A DNA stretch of 64,000 nucleotides from Pseudomaricurvus sp050633365 (GTDB lineage: Bacteria; Pseudomonadota; Gammaproteobacteria; Pseudomonadales; Cellvibrionaceae), in the NCBI GenBank assembly GCA_050633365.1, contig JBOEGJ010000045.1, positions 148,770 through 212,769 on the forward strand, in the 5' to 3' direction. The translations under genes were made by a program, and so were the position numbers. The stretch's first letter is position 1; every line of letters starts with the position of its first letter. This document shows positions 1-8,395 of this stretch, in pieces. The notes beneath the pieces were generated by a model. That model ran no database searches, was not told where the DNA came from, and worked only from the letters and a program-made list of their open reading frames with translations.

Positions 1-1
1 A

Positions 2-1117
2 AACGGCTTAGTCAACTTGATCAATCGAGGCACAAATGACGAGTTCAAGCATATGGTTATTTGCCTCACCAACAGCGGCCGCTTTTCACGACGTATTACC
101 GTAGCCAATGTGCCGATCATTGAGTTGCGCAAACCTGCAGGGCACAGCCTTAAAACCTATCGCCAACTGCGAAGGATCATTCAACGCTATCGGCCTCAGA
201 TCATACACAGTCGTAATCTAGCGGCACTTGAGTCACAGGTTGCAACTCTAGGTTTGTTAGGGGTTCGTCGTGTTCACGGTGAACATGGGCGTGATATTAA
301 TGATCCTCAGGGAACTAACTGGAAATACAATGCGCTGCGACGAGTCTCTCGATTGTGGATTCATCAGTATTTTGCGGTGAGTCGTGAGCTTAGTGAATGG
401 CTTACGGGTAGAATTGGTGTTCCGCAGGAACGTATCGTACAACAGTGCAACGGCGTTGATTGCCGAGATTTCTCTCCGCGCTCTGGTGTAAATGACCCAC
501 TTCCAGAAATACCCAGCGAATTCTCTGGGGCTACACACAAAATCATCGGGACGGTGGGGCGGCTCGTTCCGATCAAAGATCAAATCACCTTGATTCGTGC
601 ATTTTCTCAGGCGTATTCGAGGCTTAGCGAGCAGGGAATCTCAGCCAAACTATTGATTGTCGGAGATGGCCCTCTGAAACCGAGTTTACAGCGCGAAGCC
701 GAGGATCTGGGTATCGCAGAACACTGCTGGTTTACAGGGGATAGAAGCGATGTAAATGCGCTGCTTAAGAGAATGGATGTGTTTGTGCTCCCGTCGATCG
801 CAGAAGGGGTGTCGAATACTCTGCTCGAGGCCATGGCAACCGGGTTGCCGGTAATTTCAACCGCCGTGGGAGGAGCCCCAGACATCATCGAACCGTCTAT
901 CAACGGTCATTTGGTCAGTGTTGGAGACACTCATGCAATAGCGTCGCTAATAGCAAAAATTCTATCCGATTCCGAGAACTCAACGCTCGGCGACAGAGCC
1001 AGAGACAAAGTCGATTCCGAGTACAGTTGGCCGGTAACGATCAATCGTTACCTCGAGGTCTATCGTTCGTTACTGATTAACAAGTCCGAAAATAATACTA
1101 AGCCTCAATGGCATTAA
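2..1117 (+). CDS. XrtA/PEP-CTERM-associated sugar transferase (GT4), 5'-truncated
   Basis: This is a GT-B fold glycosyltransferase that would transfer a nucleotide-activated sugar during exopolysaccharide assembly on the cytoplasmic face. The reading frame is open to the left edge and the residues before the first possible start (TTG at 17) read NGLVNLINR, which matches the start of the exosortase-A-associated sugar transferase family. The gene therefore begins outside the window and the TTG is not the real start. Family-typical segments are GEHGRD, the NWKY stretch, and the C-terminal nucleotide-sugar motif E-x7-E (EGVSNTLLE) followed by ATGLPVIST. It lies 33 bp before the amidotransferase gene, in the same direction, so the two are probably co-transcribed. 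The family call rests on remembered family patterns. Confidence 0.85.
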   Translation, partial: NGLVNLINRGTNDEFKHMVICLTNSGRFSRRITVANVPIIELRKPAGHSLKTYRQLRRIIQRYRPQIIHSRNLAALESQVATLGLLGVRRVHGEHGRDINDPQGTNWKYNALRRVSRLWIHQYFAVSRELSEWLTGRIGVPQERIVQQCNGVDCRDFSPRSGVNDPLPEIPSEFSGATHKIIGTVGRLVPIKDQITLIRAFSQAYSRLSEQGISAKLLIVGDGPLKPSLQREAEDLGIAEHCWFTGDRSDVNALLKRMDVFVLPSIAEGVSNTLLEAMATGLPVISTAVGGAPDIIEPSINGHLVSVGDTHAIASLIAKILSDSENSTLGDRARDKVDSEYSWPVTINRYLEVYRSLLINKSENNTKPQWH

Positions 1118-1150
1118 GCGATCACAAGTGTCGCACTTAGGGTAACTAAT

Positions 1151-3091
1151 ATGTGTGGGATTGTTGGGTTATTCGACCCGAGTGGTAATAGCGAAATTTC
1201 GCGAGATCTTCTTGAGGCTATGAATCAGCGGCAGGTTCACCGAGGCCCCGACGGGGGAAATTTGCACATAGAGCAAGGGCTTGGTTTTGGCCACCGCCGT
1301 CTGTCTATCATTGATATCTCTAGCGGACATCAGCCGTTATTTAACGAGGATGATACGGTTGTCGTAACCTATAACGGCGAGATCTATAATTTTATTGAGC
1401 TTATGGATGAGTTGATCAAACTCGGGCATAGCTTCAAAACTCGCTGTGATACCGAAGTGATTGTGCATGCTTGGGAGCAGTGGGGCGAAGATTGCGTGCA
1501 GCGGTTTCGTGGTATGTTTGCCTTTGCGATTTGGGATAGAAATAGCCAAACTCTGTTTATGGCGCGAGATCGACTGGGCATTAAACCGCTGTTTTACACC
1601 TTGTTACCCAACGGATTTTTTGCCTTTTCATCAGAACTCAAAGCACTAAAGGCGATTCCAGATTTACCCCGGCGCTTGGATCCAACCGCTATTGATGACT
1701 ATTTCTCCCTTGGCTATATTCCCGAACCAAAAACCATCTATTCGAACGTCTGTAAGTTAGAGCCGGCGCAGTCACTATTGTTTGAAAGAGGCCGCGATAA
1801 TTACGTCTTGTCGACTTACTGGCGTTTAAATCCCGCTGTCCCAGTAGAGACGGACGAGCGCACGGCCGCGCAAGAACTCACTGAAAGAATCAGAGAGGCC
1901 GTGGACCTTCGAATGGTCTCCGAAGTACCTTTGGGCGCGTTTTTGTCGGGCGGTGTAGATTCGGGCGCGGTTGTCTCGCAGATGGCGGGGCTATCGCAAG
2001 CACCGGTGAACACCTGTTCCATTGGTTTCGACGTCGATCGCTTCGATGAAACCCAATACGCCAAGATGGTGTCCGATCGCTACCAAACGAATCACTTCGA
2101 AGGCCGTGTGGCGCCAGATGACTTTTCGCTGATTGATCTGCTTCCTTCGCTTTATGATGAGCCTTACGCCGATAGCTCGGCGATCCCTACCTATCGCGTT
2201 TGTGAACTCGCAAAACAGCGAGTGACCGTAGCGCTGTCGGGTGATGGCGGTGATGAACATCTTGCGGGCTACCGGCGTTACTGTTGGCACATGAATGAAG
2301 AGCGCGTGCGCGCCGCCATGCCGCTCGAGTTTCGCCGTCGAGTCTTCGGCCCTTTAGGGAAACTTTATCCCAAGGCCGATTGGGCTCCACGAGTTTTTCG
2401 CGCAAAGACCACCTTCGAGTCCTTAGCTCGAAGCTCAGTCGAGGCCTACTTTCATTCGGTGTCTCTGTCTACACAAGCGCAGAGGGATGAACTGTTTAGC
2501 GCCGCCTTAAATCGCGATCTGCAGGGCTATCGTGCGGTGGAGTCTTTTGATCGGCACGCTCAGCAAGCCCCAACCGATGATCCGCTAGGGTTGATCCAGT
2601 ACTTGGACATAAAGACCTATTTGGTGGGGGACATTCTCACCAAGGTGGATCGAGCCAGTATGCATCATTCATTGGAGGTTCGGGTGCCGCTACTGGATCA
2701 CAAATTGGTTGAATGGATATGGCAGTTACCTGCGTCGCTTAAGTTGAATGGCCAGATGGGCAAGTATGTTTTCAAAAAAGCGATGGAGCCTTACCTGCCC
2801 AATGACATTCTCTATCGAAGGAAAATGGGCTTTGGCGTACCACTTGCCGACTGGTTTCGTGGGCCTCTGCAGGGCATGCTCAAGCAACGATTACTGGGTG
2901 GAGTGATCGCCGAGAGCGGGCTATTTAATTTGGGGTTCATAGAGCAGGTGATTGATCAGCACCTTGCAAAAACTCGGGACAATAGCGTATTGATCTGGAC
3001 GCTATTTATGTTTCAGGGCTTCCTGCAGCAGGAATTCGACGAATTCCGTGATCCAACAACCCACAGCGCTAGTGCGATGGTGAGTGCATGA
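1151..3091 (+). CDS. XrtA-associated asparagine synthase-type amidotransferase
   Basis: This 646-residue protein is a glutamine-hydrolysing asparagine synthetase homologue of the class found in exosortase-A polysaccharide loci. It probably amidates a sugar acid or linked residue rather than making free asparagine; that is inference. The N-terminal glutaminase domain starts MCGIVG, with the nucleophile Cys2 directly after the initiator Met, and keeps RRLSI near residue 50 and NGEIYN near 75. The synthetase domain has the PP-loop SGGVDS at residues 266-271 and a later SGDGGDE motif. Both half-sites look intact, unlike the second AsnB-like protein at 16485-18251. An AGGGTAA ribosome site precedes the ATG. 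Its stop overlaps the next start by 4 bp (ATGA), indicating translational coupling. Confidence 0.9.
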   Translation: MCGIVGLFDPSGNSEISRDLLEAMNQRQVHRGPDGGNLHIEQGLGFGHRRLSIIDISSGHQPLFNEDDTVVVTYNGEIYNFIELMDELIKLGHSFKTRCDTEVIVHAWEQWGEDCVQRFRGMFAFAIWDRNSQTLFMARDRLGIKPLFYTLLPNGFFAFSSELKALKAIPDLPRRLDPTAIDDYFSLGYIPEPKTIYSNVCKLEPAQSLLFERGRDNYVLSTYWRLNPAVPVETDERTAAQELTERIREAVDLRMVSEVPLGAFLSGGVDSGAVVSQMAGLSQAPVNTCSIGFDVDRFDETQYAKMVSDRYQTNHFEGRVAPDDFSLIDLLPSLYDEPYADSSAIPTYRVCELAKQRVTVALSGDGGDEHLAGYRRYCWHMNEERVRAAMPLEFRRRVFGPLGKLYPKADWAPRVFRAKTTFESLARSSVEAYFHSVSLSTQAQRDELFSAALNRDLQGYRAVESFDRHAQQAPTDDPLGLIQYLDIKTYLVGDILTKVDRASMHHSLEVRVPLLDHKLVEWIWQLPASLKLNGQMGKYVFKKAMEPYLPNDILYRRKMGFGVPLADWFRGPLQGMLKQRLLGGVIAESGLFNLGFIEQVIDQHLAKTRDNSVLIWTLFMFQGFLQQEFDEFRDPTTHSASAMVSA

Positions 3092-4308
3092 AAATACTCC
3101 ATGTACTGGATCACTCGATTCCCTTGCACAGCGGCTATACCTTTCGTACCCGCGCCATATTGCAGCATCAGCGGGCAATGGGCTGGGATACCTATCACTT
3201 AACGTCGGGAAAGCAAGGGGTGGTCGAAAGTCCGGTCGAAAGGATCGAGGATTTACAGTTCTATCGTACTTCGGCGCCATCGAGTTTTCTCGATCGGCTG
3301 CCGTTGGTCGGACAGTTTTTGATTGTCTGGAGGCTGTTTCGACGCTTGCGCGGTCTTTTAGACTCACTAAAGCCTGACGTGGTCCATGCTCACTCTCCGG
3401 CGCTAAACGGCTTGGCCGCACTCTGGGCTTGTCGAGGAAAAAATATTCCTGTGGTGTACGAGTGTCGCGCTTTTTGGGAGGACGCCGCCGTCGATAACGG
3501 CTCAAGCACCGAGGGCGGTTTACGTTACCGTTTGACTCGAGCACTTGAAACCTACGTGTTTAACAAGGCCGATGCGGTGACGACCATTTGTCAGGGACTA
3601 AAAGATGATGTTATCGCTCGTGGTATAGATCCCAATAAAATCACCGTCATTCCGAACGCCGTCGATCTAAAAAAATTCACACAAACCAACGAAAGTGAAA
3701 TGGGTAGCGTGTTTGACGACATAAAGCGCAATTACCCAGATCTTCAGGATCGTACGCTGCTCGGATTCTTTGGCTCATTCTACGAGTACGAAGGTCTATC
3801 GATGTTGCTCGACACTATGGCGTTATTGAAGAAGAACAATCAAAAAGTGTTTCTGTTGCTCGCCGGCGGTGGTCCACACGAAGAGTTGATCACGCAAAAA
3901 ATACAAAACCTAGGGCTCGACGACGTTGTTAAATTCAGTGGTCGAGTGCCTCACGAAGTGATTCAAGAATACTACCAGGCGGTTGATTTTATGGTCTATC
4001 CGCGCCTGTCTATGCGCCTTACAGAATTGGTCACGCCGCTTAAGCCACTGGAGGCCATGGCCAAGGGAAAAATCGTCATAGCGTCTTCGGTCGGTGGGCA
4101 CAAGGAACTCATCCGCGACGGGGAAACCGGTCTGTTATTCAGTGCCGGAAGTTCAGCGTCCTTGGCCGAGATCATCGTCACAGCCATCGAGCAAAAGAGT
4201 CAATGGCCAGAAATCCGTGCGCGTGCCCGGAAGTTTGTTGAAGAAGAGCGAAACTGGAACCGCAGTGTAGGGTTCTATCGAGAGGCTTATGCGACCGCTT
4301 GTGAATAA
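3088..4308 (+). CDS. XrtA-associated glycosyltransferase (GT4)
   Basis: This 406-residue GT-B glycosyltransferase has the start characteristic of the exosortase-A-associated GT family (MKILHVLDHSIPLHSGYTFR), including the SGYTFR acceptor-side loop. The C-terminal Rossmann domain has GFFGSFYEYEG and the later ETGLLF segment. It would add a sugar to the lipid-linked repeat unit. It begins in a 4-bp ATGA overlap with the amidotransferase and ends 20 bp inside the next glycosyltransferase-CapK gene, so the four genes form one translationally coupled run. Start and strand are unambiguous. Confidence 0.88.
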   Translation: MKILHVLDHSIPLHSGYTFRTRAILQHQRAMGWDTYHLTSGKQGVVESPVERIEDLQFYRTSAPSSFLDRLPLVGQFLIVWRLFRRLRGLLDSLKPDVVHAHSPALNGLAALWACRGKNIPVVYECRAFWEDAAVDNGSSTEGGLRYRLTRALETYVFNKADAVTTICQGLKDDVIARGIDPNKITVIPNAVDLKKFTQTNESEMGSVFDDIKRNYPDLQDRTLLGFFGSFYEYEGLSMLLDTMALLKKNNQKVFLLLAGGGPHEELITQKIQNLGLDDVVKFSGRVPHEVIQEYYQAVDFMVYPRLSMRLTELVTPLKPLEAMAKGKIVIASSVGGHKELIRDGETGLLFSAGSSASLAEIIVTAIEQKSQWPEIRARARKFVEEERNWNRSVGFYREAYATACE

Positions 4309-6772
4309 TACCCTTCGAATACTCGTGGTTGGACCCGCATCTCCTCCGGCCGGTGGTATGGCTGCGCAAACCGAACAGTTATGCCGCCTTTTAAAGGAAG
4401 AAGGCGTTGGCGTAGAGTTTCTGCAAACCAATCGAATGATTGGAGGGAGTCTCATTCAACGAATTCCTGTGGTAAGAGCCATTATACGACTGCTTGCCTA
4501 TCTTATCCGCGGCTGGCGAGCGTTGGCGCGGGTGAATGTCGCCCATGTTATGTCCAACTCTGGCTGGTCGTGGCAATTGTATTCCGCGCCCATATTGTGG
4601 ATGGGAAGATTACGAGGCGTTCCGGTGATTGTGAATTATCGCGGCGGCGGAGCCAAAGACTATTTTGAGAAGTCTGGAAAAAGAGTGAGTGTCAGTCTCG
4701 ATCACGCCACAGCCATCGTGGTGCCTTCTCACTTTTTGAAATCTGTATTTTCCGACTTTGGATACTGCGCGTCTATTATTCCTAATATTGTGGATGTCGG
4801 TCGTTTCTATCCCAAAGACGCCAATGCCAAAAATGACGTAACCGCTGAAGTTCATCTTGTCGTGGTGCGAAACCTCGAGAGTATCTACGGTATCGATATT
4901 GCGATTCAAGCTTTTGCAAAGCTGCACAAAATGAATCCGAATGCCCGATTGAGTATTGCCGGCAGTGGGCCAGAACTCGCCAACCTCACAAGACTTGTGA
5001 CGTCGCTCGAGATCGCGGAAGCCGTCAGCTTTCTAGGACGGCTAAACCGATCTGAAGTGGCTGAGCTCTATCGAGACGCGGATATCTTTGTGAATAGTTC
5101 GCGTGTCGACAACATGCCAAACTCGGTTCTGGAAGCGATGGCGTCCGGCGTTCCCATTGTGTCCACTCGCGCTGGCGGTATTGCGTACATCGTCGAACAT
5201 CAAAAAACTGGGCGTTTGGTTAATATTGATGACGCCGATCAGTTAGCTGTCGAATTGATTGATCTATGCGGCAATCCAGAAGTTCGAACTTTCCTAAGTG
5301 ATAACGCCTCAGAGGCTGTGAAATACTACCGATGGTCTCAGGTAAAGCAACAATGGCTATCGCTTTACCAACGGCTTGCAAACGATCGAGGCTATCGTGC
5401 GGGCTTGCCCAAAGAGGGCGGGTTTCACCTGTACACTCGCTTGATCTCCAATCTTATATTCCCCCTTCAAGAGCGAATCAAGAAACATCATACTGTTGCG
5501 CTTAGACGCTCGCTCGAGATGACACAATGGCTGTCGCCAGAAGAGCTTGAGGCGTACCGAATACAAAGGTTACGAGATTTCTTGTCTCATATAGAAACCT
5601 CCAGTGCCTATTACAGCGATCTGTTTAAGTGCTTAGGTTTTAATCCTTCTGCTATCACGAGTCTTTCGGATTTGCACAAGTTACCACTGATGACTAAGGC
5701 CGATATTCGCGATAATACCCAAGGGTTGACAGCTGCTGGTGCGACGGATTTGCGGCGCTTCAGTACCGGAGGCTCCAGCGGTAACCCTCTAATCTTTTTT
5801 CTCGACAACGAGAGAATCAGTCACGATGTAGCGGCAAAATGGCGGGCTACTCGCTGGTGGGACGTGGATATTGGCGATCCAGAAATGGTGGTGTGGGGAT
5901 CACCCATCGAGCTGGGGGCGCAAGATCGTATACGTAAACTTCGAGACCAGCTGTATCGGACCAAGTTGTTTTCGGCATTTGATATGTCAGATAAGACCTT
6001 GGCCAACGCTTGCACGCAACTCGCGGAGCAGCGCCCACGGATGGTATTTGGTTATCCGTCAGTGATTTCCAGCATTGCTCACTTTGCCAAGAAGACGGGT
6101 GTTAAGCTCTCAGGGTTAGGGGTAAAGGTCGTCTTCGTTACCGCAGAAAGACTCTATCCCGAGCAGAGATCGGTCATTGAATCGGCCTTTGGATGCCGAG
6201 TTGCCAACGGTTATGGTGGCCGCGATTCGGGATTTATTGCTCACGAATGCCCTCAGGGAAGTCTACATATCAGTGCAGAGGACATCATTGTTGAAACCGT
6301 TGATGGGGCCGGTAACCCCTGCGAAGCTGGTGTTCAGGGTGAGATCGTTGTCACTCATATGGCCACAGGAAATTTCCCATTCGTTCGATATCGGACGGGA
6401 GATGTTGGCGTTCTTTCCGACCAACATTGCGCTTGCGGAAGAGGCCTTCCGGTTCTCAAAGACATAGTGGGTCGAAGTTCAGATTTTGTGATTGCTCAAG
6501 ACGGCAGCAAGTTACACGGTGCAGCACTGACTTACGTGCTCCGAGATCTCACCGGTATTGAAGGCTTCAAGATTGTTCAAAAAGACACCCGTCTCGTGCA
6601 CATTAACATCGTTAAGGGATCTGGTTACAACAACGAGAACGAGAGCCTAATCACCAAAGAATTTTCACGCAGACTCGGTAAGGATCTCGAGTGTGTATTC
6701 GATTATCCAGGTGAAATCGCCCCGGAGCCATCGGGAAAGTACCGGTACATCGTTTGTGAGGTCGAAGACTAA
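4289..6772 (+). CDS. Fusion protein: GT4 glycosyltransferase + CapK/PaaK-like adenylate-forming domain
   Basis: This 827-residue protein has two domains. Residues 1 to about 365 form a GT-B glycosyltransferase: a glycine-rich N-terminal loop (PASPPAGGM), then NSSRVDNMPNSVLEAMASG with the E-x7-E nucleotide-sugar motif. From about residue 400 it resembles CapK/phenylacetate-CoA-ligase proteins, with the phosphate-binding loop STGGSSG at 492-498, an NGYGGRD segment, the RYRTGD adenylation motif and a cysteine pair (CACGRG) near 714. CapK relatives are encoded separately in most XrtA loci, so the single frame suggests glycosyl transfer and acyl or aryl activation are coupled here. No stop or frameshift separates the halves. 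The ATG overlaps the previous gene by 20 bp; a GTG at 4301 is an alternative start. The acyl substrate cannot be read from sequence. Confidence 0.85.
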   Translation: MRPLVNNTLRILVVGPASPPAGGMAAQTEQLCRLLKEEGVGVEFLQTNRMIGGSLIQRIPVVRAIIRLLAYLIRGWRALARVNVAHVMSNSGWSWQLYSAPILWMGRLRGVPVIVNYRGGGAKDYFEKSGKRVSVSLDHATAIVVPSHFLKSVFSDFGYCASIIPNIVDVGRFYPKDANAKNDVTAEVHLVVVRNLESIYGIDIAIQAFAKLHKMNPNARLSIAGSGPELANLTRLVTSLEIAEAVSFLGRLNRSEVAELYRDADIFVNSSRVDNMPNSVLEAMASGVPIVSTRAGGIAYIVEHQKTGRLVNIDDADQLAVELIDLCGNPEVRTFLSDNASEAVKYYRWSQVKQQWLSLYQRLANDRGYRAGLPKEGGFHLYTRLISNLIFPLQERIKKHHTVALRRSLEMTQWLSPEELEAYRIQRLRDFLSHIETSSAYYSDLFKCLGFNPSAITSLSDLHKLPLMTKADIRDNTQGLTAAGATDLRRFSTGGSSGNPLIFFLDNERISHDVAAKWRATRWWDVDIGDPEMVVWGSPIELGAQDRIRKLRDQLYRTKLFSAFDMSDKTLANACTQLAEQRPRMVFGYPSVISSIAHFAKKTGVKLSGLGVKVVFVTAERLYPEQRSVIESAFGCRVANGYGGRDSGFIAHECPQGSLHISAEDIIVETVDGAGNPCEAGVQGEIVVTHMATGNFPFVRYRTGDVGVLSDQHCACGRGLPVLKDIVGRSSDFVIAQDGSKLHGAALTYVLRDLTGIEGFKIVQKDTRLVHINIVKGSGYNNENESLITKEFSRRLGKDLECVFDYPGEIAPEPSGKYRYIVCEVED

Positions 6773-6777
6773 TTATT

Positions 6778-8046
6778 ATGAGAGACCTCCTTGTCACCGC
6801 CATCATCTTGGGAAGCATTCCCTACATTATAAAAAGACCCTGGATTGGCGTTTTAATGTGGTCGTGGATTAGCTACATGAATCCACACCGTCTTACTTGG
6901 GGGTTCGCATTTGATATGCCCTTCGCCCAGATCATCGCAATTGTGTTAGTCCTCGCAATCGTGATGGACAAAAGTAAAAAAAGCATTCCAATGGATTCGA
7001 CGGTGATAATTTGGGCGATGTTTCTGTTCTGGATTACCGTGACATCGCTCTTCGCCATGTTTCCATCTAGCGCCTGGGTGTTGTACGGCAAGGTGATGAA
7101 AATTCAGTTTGTGACTTTTCTTACTATGTTGTTGATAACGGATCAGAAAAAAATAAACTATTTAATTTGGATTATCGTTCTTTCAATAGGGTTCTTTAGC
7201 GTTAAAGGCGGAGTATTTACCTTGGTCAGCGGCGGCGGCTATCGCGTTTGGGGGCCTCCCGGAGGCTATATTGAAGAGAACAACAGTTTGGCGATGGCGA
7301 CATTAATGATTGTGCCTTTGATGGTCTATTTATTTCAGGTTACGCCGTCGGCAAAAAAATGGCTTCGCTACGGTATAGCGGGTGCCATTGTATTGAGTTT
7401 ACTATCGGCACTGGGATCTCAGTCAAGGGGAGCGCTACTCGCCGCGCTGTCTGTGGGTGGCTATTTTTGGTTGGTGTCTTCACGCAAGCTAATCACAGGA
7501 CCATTATTGGTATTTCTGGTGATTCTCGGGGTTAGTTTTATGCCCGATAGCTGGCACGCAAGAATGGAGACTATTCAGCACTATGAGCAAGACGAATCGG
7601 CGATGGGAAGGATCAACGCGTGGCAATATGCCATTAACGTTGCGAGTGACCGATTCACCGGAGGCGGCATGCAGTCATGGAAACTCGAGAGTTTCTTGAT
7701 CTACGCCCCAAATCCAGAATTTGTCCACGCCGCACACAGTATCTACTTTAGTATTCTCGGAGATCATGGTTGGCCTGGATTACTGCTGTTTTTACTCATT
7801 ATATTCATGAGTTGGATGAATCTAAATTGGGTGATTGGCCATTGCCCTGAAACAGACTCTGCAAAGCTAGCAAAAATGATCAAAGTTAGCTTGGTGGCAT
7901 ATTGTACGGGCGGTGCTTTTCTTAGCTTGGCATATTTCGATTTACCGTGGCACCTATACGCTATCGCTGTTCTATTAAGGCATCAGAACTCGAATAACGG
8001 ATTGGCAAGCGCTTTGAATCAACCTAGGCCAAGATTTGGTCATTGA
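6778..8046 (+). CDS. O-antigen ligase-like protein, exosortase-A-associated (putative O-glycosylation ligase)
   Basis: This 422-residue polytopic membrane protein has the N-terminal signature of the exosortase-A-associated putative O-glycosylation ligase (IKRPWIGVLMWSWISYMNPH). Around ten hydrophobic segments alternate with loops. The central Wzy/WaaL-type region includes SQSRGALLAA, and a large periplasmic loop around residues 260-330 ends in FVHAAHSIYF, where ligase-family members carry functional His/Arg residues. It probably transfers or polymerises lipid-linked glycan in the periplasm. It starts 5 bp after the fusion gene and belongs to the same operon. Confidence 0.88.
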   Translation: MRDLLVTAIILGSIPYIIKRPWIGVLMWSWISYMNPHRLTWGFAFDMPFAQIIAIVLVLAIVMDKSKKSIPMDSTVIIWAMFLFWITVTSLFAMFPSSAWVLYGKVMKIQFVTFLTMLLITDQKKINYLIWIIVLSIGFFSVKGGVFTLVSGGGYRVWGPPGGYIEENNSLAMATLMIVPLMVYLFQVTPSAKKWLRYGIAGAIVLSLLSALGSQSRGALLAALSVGGYFWLVSSRKLITGPLLVFLVILGVSFMPDSWHARMETIQHYEQDESAMGRINAWQYAINVASDRFTGGGMQSWKLESFLIYAPNPEFVHAAHSIYFSILGDHGWPGLLLFLLIIFMSWMNLNWVIGHCPETDSAKLAKMIKVSLVAYCTGGAFLSLAYFDLPWHLYAIAVLLRHQNSNNGLASALNQPRPRFGH

Positions 8047-8124
8047 TGTCATGCAGGGCAGGTGACTGCTGTTTAGAATTTTAAGGCCCACCAGCGGCGG
8101 CGGGTATCATTGAGGAGCTAGAAT

Positions 8125-8388
8125 ATGGAATCGGAATTGATTAGTCTTAAACAAGTTAACGAAGTACTTACCGAAGTTCTGCAATTAGGGGAGAGGGGAA
8201 GTGAATTTGAGCTGTCCTCACCTTTGCTGGGTGCAGTACCAGAGTTTGACTCAATGGCCGTAGTCGCGGTAATTACGGCATTGGAAGATAACTATGGTAT
8301 TGCCGTTGATGATGATGAAATTACCGCGGAGGTCTTTGAAACAGTTGGAAACATTGTCGAATTTGTTAATTCAAAAGTACTCGGCTAA
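8125..8388 (+). CDS. Acyl carrier protein of the XrtA locus
   Basis: This 87-residue acidic protein is an acyl carrier protein. The phosphopantetheine attachment serine is Ser43 in FDSMAVV, equivalent to the DSL motif, followed by the helix-III region DNYGIAVDDDEI. It would carry an acyl or aminoacyl group as a thioester. Natural partners are the acyl-CoA ligase and PLP decarboxylase at 28693-31631, which belong to the same conserved gene set. A GAGGAG ribosome site lies 6 bp before the ATG. It is separated by 78 bp from the O-ligase and by 7 bp from the hydrolase gene. Confidence 0.9.
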   Translation: MESELISLKQVNEVLTEVLQLGERGSEFELSSPLLGAVPEFDSMAVVAVITALEDNYGIAVDDDEITAEVFETVGNIVEFVNSKVLG

Positions 8389-8395
8389 TTAGACG

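Noticed and set aside
3002..3544. Long - strand frame opposite the amidotransferase/GT junction
   Set aside because: It is antisense to two clear genes, with Arg/Pro-rich shadow composition.
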